From the NCBI GenBank assembly GCA_003056245.1, contig MVDH01000006.1:186001-250000 (forward strand): a stretch of DNA of 64,000 bases. The letters run 5' to 3'. A program made the position numbers and the translations under genes. Below are positions 9,422-16,751 of the stretch, one piece after another. The notes beneath the pieces are model-generated. The model was not told the DNA's origin, did not search any database, and worked only from the letters and a program-made list of their open reading frames with translations. Numbering within the stretch: the stretch's first letter is position 1; every line of letters starts with the position of its first letter. The stretch is from Cellvibrio sp. 79. Its GTDB lineage: Bacteria; Pseudomonadota; Gammaproteobacteria; Pseudomonadales; Cellvibrionaceae.

Positions 9422-10105
9422 ATGCAAGAAGTCTACAGCACACACTCTTCTAACACGCTAAGCCAAAGCGAGACCAGCAAAGTCTTACGAAATACTTATT
9501 TTTTACTTGGACTCACATTAGCTTTTAGTGCGCTTACAGCAGGCGGTGCAATGGCAGTCGGTATAGGCCACGGCACCGGTCTAGTTATGAGCCTGATCGC
9601 CATGGCATTAATTTGGTTTGTACTCCCAAAAACAGCCAACTCCTCCGCCGGATTGGCTGTTGTGTTTGCATTTACCGGCCTTATAGGCGCCGGACTTGGA
9701 CCAGTTATTAGCAGATACCTGGCGATGGAGAATGGCACTGCAATTATTTTACAAGCCTTGGGTGGCACTGCGATTATTTTTGTTGGCCTTTCTGCCTACG
9801 TATTAGCATCCCGTAAAAATTTTAGCTTTTTAGGCGGCTTTGTAGCAGTTGGTATGATGCTAATGCTAGCAATAATGCTTTTTTTATTAGGTGCTTCTTT
9901 TTTTGGTTATCAATTCTCTGGCCTACATTTGGCATTTTCCGCCGGTATAGTTTTGTTAATGTCAGCGCTGATCCTGTATCAAACAAGTGAAATTATTCAT
10001 GGCGGCGAAACCAATTATATTTTAGCCACAACCAGCCTTTATTTATCGATTGTGAATTTGTTTACCAGTCTGCTGCATTTATTGGGTGTTGCTAGCGACG
10101 ATTAA
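9422..10105 (+). CDS. yccA: Bax inhibitor-1/YccA family inner-membrane protein
   Basis: The 227-residue protein is almost entirely hydrophobic after residue 25, with about seven membrane segments, as in the BI-1/YccA family. ATG at 9422 is chosen because GGAG lies six bases upstream; the in-frame GTG at 9410 overlaps that site. In E. coli YccA is a substrate and modulator of the FtsH protease; function here is inferred. It precedes tusDCBE, a neighbourhood also seen in pseudomonads, but a terminator at 10124-10157 separates them. Confidence 0.88.
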   Translation: MQEVYSTHSSNTLSQSETSKVLRNTYFLLGLTLAFSALTAGGAMAVGIGHGTGLVMSLIAMALIWFVLPKTANSSAGLAVVFAFTGLIGAGLGPVISRYLAMENGTAIILQALGGTAIIFVGLSAYVLASRKNFSFLGGFVAVGMMLMLAIMLFLLGASFFGYQFSGLHLAFSAGIVLLMSALILYQTSEIIHGGETNYILATTSLYLSIVNLFTSLLHLLGVASDD

Positions 10106-10123
10106 TAAATCATTTACATTGCA

Positions 10124-10157
10124 TAATAAGGCTCTCTTTATAGGGAGCCTTATTTTT
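10124..10157 (+). terminator. terminator after yccA-type gene
   Basis: ATAAGGCTC and GAGCCTTAT form the stem (extended by a T-G pair) around a short loop, followed by TTTTTT. It ends only 17 bases before the tusD start, so tusD must be reached by readthrough or its own promoter overlapping this region. Confidence 0.8.
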
Positions 10158-10173
10158 TGGGCAGTTGGTTAAT

Positions 10174-10566
10174 ATGATATTTTCGATTAACGTACAATCA
10201 CCACCTTACTCTACACAGGCTAGTTATACCGCCTATCGGTTTTGCAAGGCAGTGCTTGCCCAAGGGCATCAGGTTCATCGAATATTCTTTTATCAAGATG
10301 GAATCTATTGCGCAACCCGCTTGGCAGCACCACCACAGGATGAACTGAATCTTTATGATAAATGGCAAAACCTAGCGAAAGAAAATGAAATTGAATTAGT
10401 TGTTTGTATTGCTGCCGCACTAAGACGAGGAATACTCAATCTGGAAGAATCCATACGCTACCAAAAAGATGCGCATAACCTTGCTGAAGGTTTCACTCTT
10501 GGAGGACTCGGGCAACTGATAGAAGCAGCTGTGAACTCGGATCGTATGGTGACATTCGGAAATTAA
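10174..10566 (+). CDS. tusD: sulfurtransferase TusD
   Basis: TusD accepts persulfide sulfur from TusA and passes it on within the TusBCD complex to TusE for 2-thiolation of U34 in tRNA Lys/Glu/Gln. With the ATG start at 10174 (MIFSINVQSPPYSTQA) the protein is 130 residues and the catalytic cysteine falls at Cys78 in VVCIAAALRRG, the same number as in E. coli. An upstream TTG is less likely. It is the first gene of a tight tusD-tusC-tusB-tusE operon (one base to tusC). Confidence 0.95.
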   Translation: MIFSINVQSPPYSTQASYTAYRFCKAVLAQGHQVHRIFFYQDGIYCATRLAAPPQDELNLYDKWQNLAKENEIELVVCIAAALRRGILNLEESIRYQKDAHNLAEGFTLGGLGQLIEAAVNSDRMVTFGN

Positions 10567-10567
10567 C

Positions 10568-10930
10568 ATGCAAAAAAAAATTCTACTAATTAGTCGCCAT
10601 GCGCCTTATGGAAGCTCGACAGCAAAAGAGGCACTAGATGCAGCTCTAGCAGCGGCCGTCTATGAACAGAGCTTAAGCCTGCTGTTTATGGATGATGGAG
10701 TATTCCAACTGTTAAAAGACCAGCAAGCCCAACAAATTAATCAAAAAAATTTTTCATCTATACTTGCCGCCCTTCCCTTCTATGACATTGAGAATATATA
10801 TATCCACCAAGAGTCACTCAAAAAAAGAATAATAGAGAACAAAGATTTATTAATTGAACATGCAGCCATTTTAACCAATGAACAAATTTCAACACTGTTA
10901 AATGATCAAGATCATATTCTGAGTTTTTAA
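10568..10930 (+). CDS. tusC: sulfurtransferase complex subunit TusC
   Basis: This DsrF-like subunit of 120 residues forms the hexameric TusBCD complex. The N-terminus KKILLISRHAPYGSSTAKEALD and the LLFMDDGVFQLL segment are the DsrE/F fold signatures. No redox cysteine is present, consistent with a structural role. It is one base after tusD and three bases before tusB. Confidence 0.92.
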   Translation: MQKKILLISRHAPYGSSTAKEALDAALAAAVYEQSLSLLFMDDGVFQLLKDQQAQQINQKNFSSILAALPFYDIENIYIHQESLKKRIIENKDLLIEHAAILTNEQISTLLNDQDHILSF

Positions 10931-10933
10931 AAT

Positions 10934-11242
10934 ATGAGCACGCTACATACAGTTAATAAGTCATCCTTCACGCATAGTACACTTAAGTCCTGCATTTCCG
11001 TCTGTGCAAATAATGATGGAATTTTACTACTGGAGGATGGGGTTTTCAGCGCGCTTCAAAGCGCACCAGATGCAGAGGCGTTAATTACCCTCAATGAAAA
11101 AGGCGTTGTCATTTATGCTTCACAAGATGATATAAAAGCCAGAGGTCTCGAACATAAAATTGCCAGCCATATTCAATTGACCAACTATGAGGGGTTTGTA
11201 TCACTTACCCTTTATCATAAGTGCATTCAAAGTTGGTACTAA
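10934..11242 (+). CDS. tusB: sulfurtransferase complex subunit TusB
   Basis: The 102-residue DsrH-like subunit starts MSTLHTVNKSSF and contains LLLEDGVFSAL; the family pattern is LHxxNKSPF...LLIEDGVY. It is the smallest component of the TusBCD relay in the cytosol. The stop codon is directly followed by the ATG of tusE, which implies translational coupling. Confidence 0.92.
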   Translation: MSTLHTVNKSSFTHSTLKSCISVCANNDGILLLEDGVFSALQSAPDAEALITLNEKGVVIYASQDDIKARGLEHKIASHIQLTNYEGFVSLTLYHKCIQSWY

Positions 11243-11575
11243 ATGTTTCTAGTCGTAAACAACAAACAAATAGCCATTGATGGTGACGGCTACCTCATAG
11301 ATACACAGCAATGGACCCCCGAAATAGCTACGGCAATCGCAGCACAGGAAAACATTCAAATTTCCGACGCACATTGGGAAATAATTTATTTGTTGCAGGA
11401 TTTTTATCGAGAATTTGAAATTTCACCAGCCATGCGAGCATTGGTGAAATATACAGAAAAAAAATTGGGGGCACATAAAGGAAAAAGTATATATCTACTT
11501 CAACTATTTCCACCAAGCCCAGCAAAACTAGCAAGCAAAATTGCAGGACTCCCTCGCCCAGCCAACTGCTTATGA
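11243..11575 (+). CDS. tusE: sulfurtransferase TusE (DsrC family)
   Basis: TusE takes sulfur from TusD and delivers it to MnmA for s2U34 synthesis in tRNA. The 110-residue protein has the DsrC-family features DGDGYLIDTQQWTPEIA, the LRxFYxxF-type LLQDFYREFEISPAMR and a C-terminal GLPRPANCL, with the persulfide-carrying cysteine penultimate at Cys109. Only the final Cys is present, as in TusE and unlike dissimilatory DsrC with two cysteines. It ends the operon, followed by a terminator at 11601. Confidence 0.95.
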   Translation: MFLVVNNKQIAIDGDGYLIDTQQWTPEIATAIAAQENIQISDAHWEIIYLLQDFYREFEISPAMRALVKYTEKKLGAHKGKSIYLLQLFPPSPAKLASKIAGLPRPANCL

Positions 11576-11600
11576 AAATAGTTATGTATCCACAAAATAT

Positions 11601-11629
11601 AAAAACGAGCCTTTATCAAGCTCGTTTTT
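11601..11629. terminator. bidirectional terminator between tusE and yajC
   Basis: AAAAACGAGC and GCTCGTTTTT flank a CTTTATCAA loop, with T runs on both strands, between the convergent genes tusE and yajC. Confidence 0.9.
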
Positions 11630-11663
11630 ATATTAACCATCTATCAACAATCTTCGACCCGAT

Positions 11664-12008
11664 TTAAGCAGCATCAATGGATTTGATAGTGCCTTTAGGT
11701 AAAACCGCGTGCACAGCAACTTTTTGAAATTTAAGCTCTACGTTATTACCAGTCTCTAATACCACGTAGCTTTCATCAACCTTAGTAATTCTTCCCAGCA
11801 TTCCACTAGTCATTATAACTTCGTCGCCTTTTGCCAAAGCTGAAACCAGATTTTGATGCTCCTTCTGGCGCTTACGCTGAGGCCGAATAATCAAAAGATA
11901 CATAAAAAGGAACATTCCACCAAACATCAACAGGGTAATCATTGGATTGCCTGTTTGAGCTGGAGCGGCCTGAGTCTGGGCCACTGCGGATGCAATAAAG
12001 AAACTCAT
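11664..12008 (-). CDS. yajC: YajC-type preprotein translocase subunit
   Basis: The 114-residue protein has a short N-terminal tail, one membrane segment (about residues 23-41, LLMFGGMFLFMYLLIIRP), the conserved RPQRKRQKEHQ junction and the small cytoplasmic domain GDEVIMTSGMLGRITKV. YajC associates with SecDF in the inner membrane. Normally it sits directly before secD-secF; here it stands alone, with no sec gene on either side, so this may be a second copy or a rearranged locus. Confidence 0.92.
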   Translation of the reverse strand: MSFFIASAVAQTQAAPAQTGNPMITLLMFGGMFLFMYLLIIRPQRKRQKEHQNLVSALAKGDEVIMTSGMLGRITKVDESYVVLETGNNVELKFQKVAVHAVLPKGTIKSIDAA

Positions 12009-12113
12009 GAATCTAACCTCTCAGAATAAAGAGCGCTAACTCTACCTGTTTTGCAACAAGCAAGCAATTAACGCAATTACTCAAAGGGGAAAGCTTAAAA
12101 GTGCATGGAAGTA

Positions 12114-12557
12114 TCAGGCATAATCCCTGAAAAGCTTTCTAAATACACTAGGAGATAAACTAGTCCAACGCTTGAAAGCGTTGGTAAAACTGGTGCGGTC
12201 AGAAAAATCAAGTGCTTTAGAAACAGTATCAACGCTCATATGCTCATCAATAAGATATTTGATCGCGTAATGAAAACGAAGCACATCGCGCAATTGCGCA
12301 AAATTTGCGCCTTGCTGTTGTAGCCTGCGCTGCAAAGTTCTCTTAGATAGCTTAAGATCTTCCGCAATTCGATCAATACAAAGATCATCGCGACCAACCC
12401 TTTGTTTTAAGGCATCAATCACTCTGGCTGAAACACCCTCAAATTTTGGAATTTCTGCCAAAGCCAAATATTCCGGATAGGATCTAACTTCCGACCCTTC
12501 GAAAGAGTTTTCTGAATATTGTTCGTTATTACGGTAGATTCGCTGTAGTTGGATCAT
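12114..12557 (-). CDS. short AraC-family transcriptional regulator
   Basis: This protein of 147 residues consists mostly of an AraC-type double helix-turn-helix (about residues 45-143). The first helix pair is DRIAEDLKLSKRTLQRRLQQQG, and the second region is VSKALDFSDRTSFTNAFKRWTSLSPSVFRK, which matches the family C-terminal signature. Typical members carry a 130-200 residue ligand-binding domain ahead of this; here only about 45 weakly structured residues precede it. It could be a stand-alone DNA-binding protein like SoxS/MarA or a remnant. Target genes are not evident; bcp lies upstream on the same strand. Confidence 0.82.
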   Translation of the reverse strand: MIQLQRIYRNNEQYSENSFEGSEVRSYPEYLALAEIPKFEGVSARVIDALKQRVGRDDLCIDRIAEDLKLSKRTLQRRLQQQGANFAQLRDVLRFHYAIKYLIDEHMSVDTVSKALDFSDRTSFTNAFKRWTSLSPSVFRKLFRDYA

Positions 12558-12772
12558 CCAGGCGTCTCCTTTGCCATCAAGGGCATTGTTAAATCACTCG
12601 AGAGTGTTTTCCAAAGGCAAATTTTATTTGCCTGTCTAGACCATCCATGAATCATCATACACACTCAACTATTGTCGATTATAGACGAACTTTTTTTGAA
12701 TCAAAGAGAAACACGTATAATTTACAAACAAAACGTGACTTTATTATCACACATTATTATATAAATACCTCT

Positions 12773-13246
12773 TTAAATGCCATTGCGCAGCAGCTCAAGA
12801 ATTTCCTGATCGTGTGTTTTAGTGTTTACCTTATCCATAATCGCCACCAAACGCCCTTCTTTATTAATGAGAAAACTGGTACGCAAAATCCCCATGAATT
12901 CCTTACCCATAAATTTTTTCAAACCCCAAACACCATATTTTTCAGCAATCGCGTGATCTTCATCGGCCAAAAGCTCAAAATTTAATTCATATTTATCAAC
13001 AAATTTTTTAATCTTTGCAGGGCCATCCGGACTCACACCAATTACAACAGCGTCCAATTTAGAAAACTCAGAACTATTATCACGAATTCCACAGGCCTGA
13101 ACTGTACAACCTGGTGTTGAAGCCCTAGGATAAAAATATAAAACAACGTTGTTTTTCCCTTTAAAGTCCTTAAGGGAAACATCTTCATTAGCAACATTCT
13201 TTAAGGTAAAAGTCGGTGCCAAATTGCCAATTTTTGGAAAAGCCAT
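12773..13246 (-). CDS. bcp: thioredoxin-dependent thiol peroxidase (BCP/PrxQ)
   Basis: The enzyme reduces hydrogen peroxide and organic hydroperoxides in the cytosol. The 157-residue sequence shows the atypical 2-Cys peroxiredoxin arrangement: peroxidatic Cys47 and resolving Cys52 in PRASTPGCTVQACGIRD. The usual family motif is PKAxTPGCTxEAC. Conserved AEKYGVWGLKKFMGKEFMGI follows. The length is typical. It is transcribed towards the AraC-type gene with a 215-base gap and is divergent from nothing obvious. Confidence 0.94.
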   Translation of the reverse strand: MAFPKIGNLAPTFTLKNVANEDVSLKDFKGKNNVVLYFYPRASTPGCTVQACGIRDNSSEFSKLDAVVIGVSPDGPAKIKKFVDKYELNFELLADEDHAIAEKYGVWGLKKFMGKEFMGILRTSFLINKEGRLVAIMDKVNTKTHDQEILELLRNGI

Positions 13247-13312
13247 GAAATAATTAACTCCGAAAAATTACTATGCATTCATTAAAATTAATTTGCATCT
13301 TTTGCGCAAATG

Positions 13313-13999
13313 TTATTCACGATTATCATATGAACCAAAAAGTGCATCTTTTTCATCAGCAGTTACCGTTGTTTTTATTATTGTTACTCCAACAACAGGG
13401 TGCCTTACGCAATTGCGCCCATCGCGCTTGGCTTGATAAAGCCATGAGTCAACCCTTTCGATAAACCCTTCATACGTATCACTGTGATTACTCCGAAACT
13501 CATCTACTCCCAAACTGGCCGTGACCGATAACGATTGTCCATCGTGTAGAAGTGGTGCATTTTCTATCGATTCACGCAAGCGTTCAGCCACATGTCTTGC
13601 CTGGCGTAAATCTGTATTGGGCAACAAGATAACAAATTCTTCGCCCCCAAAACGGCATGCGTAGTCAAGTTTGCGAATCGTCAAGGTTATTTGTTGCGCA
13701 ACTAACATTAAAACCTGATTACCAATCTCATGCCCCCAGGTATCATTAAATTTTTTAAAATGATCTATATCCAGCACAATTAATGAAAGTGCCTGAAATG
13801 AACGGCGACTACGTTCCATTTCGAGAGGTAAGGTATCTGAAAAAAAACGGAAGTTATACAGACCTGTTAGAGCATCCGTGCGCACTTGCTCCTTCAATAG
13901 CTCGATCTCACCACGAAGATTCTGCAGCTCCTGTAGAAACTGACAAGGCAAATCCCCCTCGGGGCATAAATGCAATTCGGATGCAGATGATGAATCCAT
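13313..13999 (-). CDS. GGDEF-domain diguanylate cyclase (soluble)
   Basis: This 228-residue protein makes cyclic di-GMP from two GTP. A short N-terminal region with a coiled-coil-like stretch (residues 20-40) leads into a GGDEF domain that starts at DALTGLYNFRFF. The active-site loop is GGEEF at 118-122, and an RxxD inhibitory site (RKLD, 109-112) lies five residues before it, so product inhibition is expected. No membrane segment or sensor domain is visible. A short Lys/Thr/Asp tail follows the domain. Input signal is unknown. Confidence 0.9.
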   Translation of the reverse strand: MDSSSASELHLCPEGDLPCQFLQELQNLRGEIELLKEQVRTDALTGLYNFRFFSDTLPLEMERSRRSFQALSLIVLDIDHFKKFNDTWGHEIGNQVLMLVAQQITLTIRKLDYACRFGGEEFVILLPNTDLRQARHVAERLRESIENAPLLHDGQSLSVTASLGVDEFRSNHSDTYEGFIERVDSWLYQAKRDGRNCVRHPVVGVTIIKTTVTADEKDALFGSYDNRE

Positions 14000-14105
14000 A
14001 AGAAATTTGAATAGTAAGTAACGATTAAAGTGATACCCAGTTTAGATGATAGCGCCAATTCACACCAATCCACCTAGGAATTCATCACCAACTACAGTAA
14101 CCCCA

Positions 14106-15002
14106 TCAATCGCGATAAATTTTTAGTAAATCACCATAATGATCAATTCGTCTATCGCGCAAGTAAGGCCACATACGCCGCACCGTTTCACTGCGAGACA
14201 AATCCACATCCACTACTACAGTTTCTTCCTGCTCTGTTGTGGCTTCATATAAGAACTCCCCTTGTGGGCCTGCGACAAAACTGGTTCCCCAAAATGTTAA
14301 TCCAGGACCACCCGCCGGATCAGGTTCATGCCCCACTCGATTCACACTGACTACCGGCAAACCATTCGCTATTGCATGAGCTCGTTGAATAGTAATCCAT
14401 GCTTCGCGCTGACGCAGTTGTTCGTCGTGTTTTTCCTGGGGGGACCAGCCAATAGCTGTTGGATAAATTAACAATTCTGCCCCGGCCATTGCCATCAATC
14501 TGGCGGCTTCCGGAAACCATTGATCCCAGCAAACCAGAATACCCAATTTGCCCACAGAGGTTTGAATAGGCTCAAACCCCAAATCGCCAGGTGTGAAATA
14601 AAACTTCTCGTAATAACCAGGATCATCGGGAATATGCATCTTGCGATATTTACCAGCGATGCTGCCATCACGCTCAATAACAACGGCAGTATTATGATGC
14701 AAGCCAACGCCTCGCTTTTCAAAAAGCGAGGAAACAATAACAATATTTAATTCTTTTGCGAGCTCGCCTAATGCAAGCGTACTTGGTCCCGGGATAGTTT
14801 CTGCAAGATCAAAATAGCCAGCTATTTCCTGTTGGCAAAAGTAGAGTCCACGATGAAGCTCCTGCAATACAACAAGCTCAGCACCCTGCTCTGCAGCTAT
14901 ACGAATTTGCGCGATAGATTTGGAAAAATTCCCTGCCAGGTCTGCAGTACAGGATTGCTGGACCAATCCTACTTTTATTAGCTTTTGATTAGTTTTTTGC
15001 AT
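14106..15002 (-). CDS. aguB: N-carbamoylputrescine amidase
   Basis: AguB hydrolyses N-carbamoylputrescine to putrescine, the second step of the agmatine route. It is a nitrilase-fold enzyme with Glu in AEQGAELVVLQE, Lys in KYRKMHIPDD and the nucleophilic Cys in LGILVCWDQWFPEAARL. The start MQKTNQKLIKVG at 15002 (298 residues) is chosen: it leaves one base after the aguA stop and has GGAG upstream inside aguA. A longer in-frame extension overlaps aguA and has no family similarity. The pair aguA-aguB is a translationally coupled operon. Confidence 0.95.
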   Translation of the reverse strand: MQKTNQKLIKVGLVQQSCTADLAGNFSKSIAQIRIAAEQGAELVVLQELHRGLYFCQQEIAGYFDLAETIPGPSTLALGELAKELNIVIVSSLFEKRGVGLHHNTAVVIERDGSIAGKYRKMHIPDDPGYYEKFYFTPGDLGFEPIQTSVGKLGILVCWDQWFPEAARLMAMAGAELLIYPTAIGWSPQEKHDEQLRQREAWITIQRAHAIANGLPVVSVNRVGHEPDPAGGPGLTFWGTSFVAGPQGEFLYEATTEQEETVVVDVDLSRSETVRRMWPYLRDRRIDHYGDLLKIYRD

Positions 15003-15003
15003 T

Positions 15004-16047
15004 TTAAAATTGCTCCAACACACCTTCAGGAATTTGCATCGTGATGCAATGCAAACTTCCGCCTTGCTCAATTAAAGGTAAACATGGAATACCCATAATT
15101 TCATAACCGGGAAATGCTTGCGACACCACTTCCAAAGCTTCCTCATCCATAGGTAACTCATAGATAGGAACCAGCACCGCTTCATTAACCACCAGGAAGT
15201 TGGCGTAGGTCGAAGGCAAACGCAAACCCGAGTCTCGCCCCAATACTGCACCGGCCCACGGCAATGGCAACAATCGGTAAGGTTCACCATCAGCATTGGT
15301 AAATGTTTTTAATTGGTCTTCCATTTTTTTCAACGATGAATAATGTTCGTCGTGCTCGTCATCACAGGTGGTGTAAACAATTGTGTTATTCGGGCATAAA
15401 CGAGCTAATGTATCTACATGGCTATCAGTATCGTCACCAGCAAGATAACCATGATCCAACCAATTAATTTTTCGTGCACCAAATGCTGACTTTAATCGCG
15501 ATTCAATTTCTTCTTTACTTAAATCGGGATTGCGATTTTTATTTAACAAACACGATGAGGTGGTTAACAATGTTCCCTGCCCATCGGTTTCAATCGAGCC
15601 CCCTTCCAGAATCCAGTTTTGTGCTTCGAGTGATGCATAAGGAAATGCTTTCTGTGCAAATAATTGATGTGTTACCTGATCATCCAGGTCGTGCGGAAAT
15701 TTATTACCCCAACCATTGAATTTAAAATCAAGAAGCTTGAATCCATCAGGAGTTTCTACTGTTAACGGTCCATGGTCCCGCGCCCAGGTATCATTACTCG
15801 TGCACGGATATAAATAAATATATTCCATCGGTGCCCCCATAGCCTCCAATCTGGCACGTATCGAATCCAGTTCACCTTCAGGTGCTGCGATGACTACATC
15901 AGCGTAGTCACTAATAACTGTTGCCAGTGCTTCATAGAGTTCCGTAACGTCCTCATGAATCCAGTTCCATGGCGTATTTTTATGCGGCCAGGTCAACATG
16001 ACTGCATCTTGCGGTTCCCATTCGGCAGGTAAACGTTGACTTGTCAT
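15004..16047 (-). CDS. aguA: agmatine deiminase
   Basis: AguA converts agmatine to N-carbamoylputrescine and ammonia. The 347-residue protein starts with RLPAEWEPQDAVMLTWPH and contains the guanidino-group modifying signatures WARDHGP, GGSIETDGQGTLL and HVDTLARL. The catalytic cysteine (about Cys334) is in QGGSLHCITMQIP. Together with aguB it makes putrescine from arginine-derived agmatine. A hairpin terminator upstream (16064-16096) separates it from the lipoprotein gene transcribed in the same direction. Confidence 0.97.
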   Translation of the reverse strand: MTSQRLPAEWEPQDAVMLTWPHKNTPWNWIHEDVTELYEALATVISDYADVVIAAPEGELDSIRARLEAMGAPMEYIYLYPCTSNDTWARDHGPLTVETPDGFKLLDFKFNGWGNKFPHDLDDQVTHQLFAQKAFPYASLEAQNWILEGGSIETDGQGTLLTTSSCLLNKNRNPDLSKEEIESRLKSAFGARKINWLDHGYLAGDDTDSHVDTLARLCPNNTIVYTTCDDEHDEHYSSLKKMEDQLKTFTNADGEPYRLLPLPWAGAVLGRDSGLRLPSTYANFLVVNEAVLVPIYELPMDEEALEVVSQAFPGYEIMGIPCLPLIEQGGSLHCITMQIPEGVLEQF

Positions 16048-16063
16048 TCAAAACACCTCATTA

Positions 16064-16096
16064 AAATTAAAAATGGCCAGTTATAGACTGGCCATT
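16064..16096 (-). terminator. terminator downstream of the 16.1-18.4 kb lipoprotein pair
   Basis: AATGGCCAGT (16072-16081) pairs with ACTGGCCATT (16087-16096) around TATAG. On the minus strand the stem is followed by TTTTAATTTTAA, so it would end transcripts coming from the lipoprotein gene before aguA. Confidence 0.78.
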
Positions 16097-16142
16097 ATAA
16101 ACAAGCAGCAGAATGCATTCACGAAAGATTTAACATGGCGTA

Positions 16143-16703
16143 CTATTTTGCAGGGCTGATAGTTTCTTGTGCTGGCAAAGAAATAACCTTTTCCTCATTG
16201 TTTTTTTCCGCTGCACCTGATGAAAGCTTTCGTGCCGGTTTAACAGATTCACCTACCTGCACTATGGCCGTAATGATCCTGTGATCGCGCTGCTCATTAT
16301 TAACAAGAGCAATCCTTAAATTAATGTAATAGCGACCTTCGGAAACAGCGCGAATCTTCAGCGGCAACTTGTATCCAGTGAGTTGCCCTAAAGGAAACTC
16401 ATAATGCGATGGTGATTCAAGCTGCAGGCCTTCCCCTGCAGAAATATCTACCGCCATCGTACCGTCATGCTGAGGAGTTGAAAGCAATAACTCCAAATCA
16501 CCTACACCGGGTGCACTGAGAATAAATGGCTGGGTGTTTTCGAGCTTTACTGAAGCGCCCGGTTTGACTGTATGTACGTGAGGCACACGTTTCGTCGCTG
16601 AAATATCAGGAGTGACTGTGGGGGTATCACAAGCCGATAAAAAAATCAGCAACACTCCGGCAATACATCCCAAAGGAATACTAATACGATTTATTTTATC
16701 CAT
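16143..16703 (-). CDS. putative lipoprotein, function unknown
   Basis: The 186-residue protein has a lipoprotein signal: basic start, hydrophobic core, then lipobox LSAC with the modified Cys25. The residue after Cys is Asp, the classical E. coli Lol-avoidance signal, so inner-membrane retention is predicted if the rule holds here. The mature part is mostly beta-strand-like (for example YYINLRIALVNNE) with a low-complexity Lys/Glu/Pro tail. No known family was recognised. It begins 48 bases after the stop of the metalloprotease lipoprotein gene on the same strand, so the two are likely co-transcribed. Confidence 0.7.
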   Translation of the reverse strand: MDKINRISIPLGCIAGVLLIFLSACDTPTVTPDISATKRVPHVHTVKPGASVKLENTQPFILSAPGVGDLELLLSTPQHDGTMAVDISAGEGLQLESPSHYEFPLGQLTGYKLPLKIRAVSEGRYYINLRIALVNNEQRDHRIITAIVQVGESVKPARKLSSGAAEKNNEEKVISLPAQETISPAK

Positions 16704-16751
16704 CCTGTTGCTACCTTTTTAGTAATATCCAATTGACAAAAATACGGAAAA

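Noticed and set aside
12647-12985. Plus-strand open frame over the bcp 3' end
   Set aside because: Overlaps a clear peroxiredoxin in the opposite direction; no similarity of its own.
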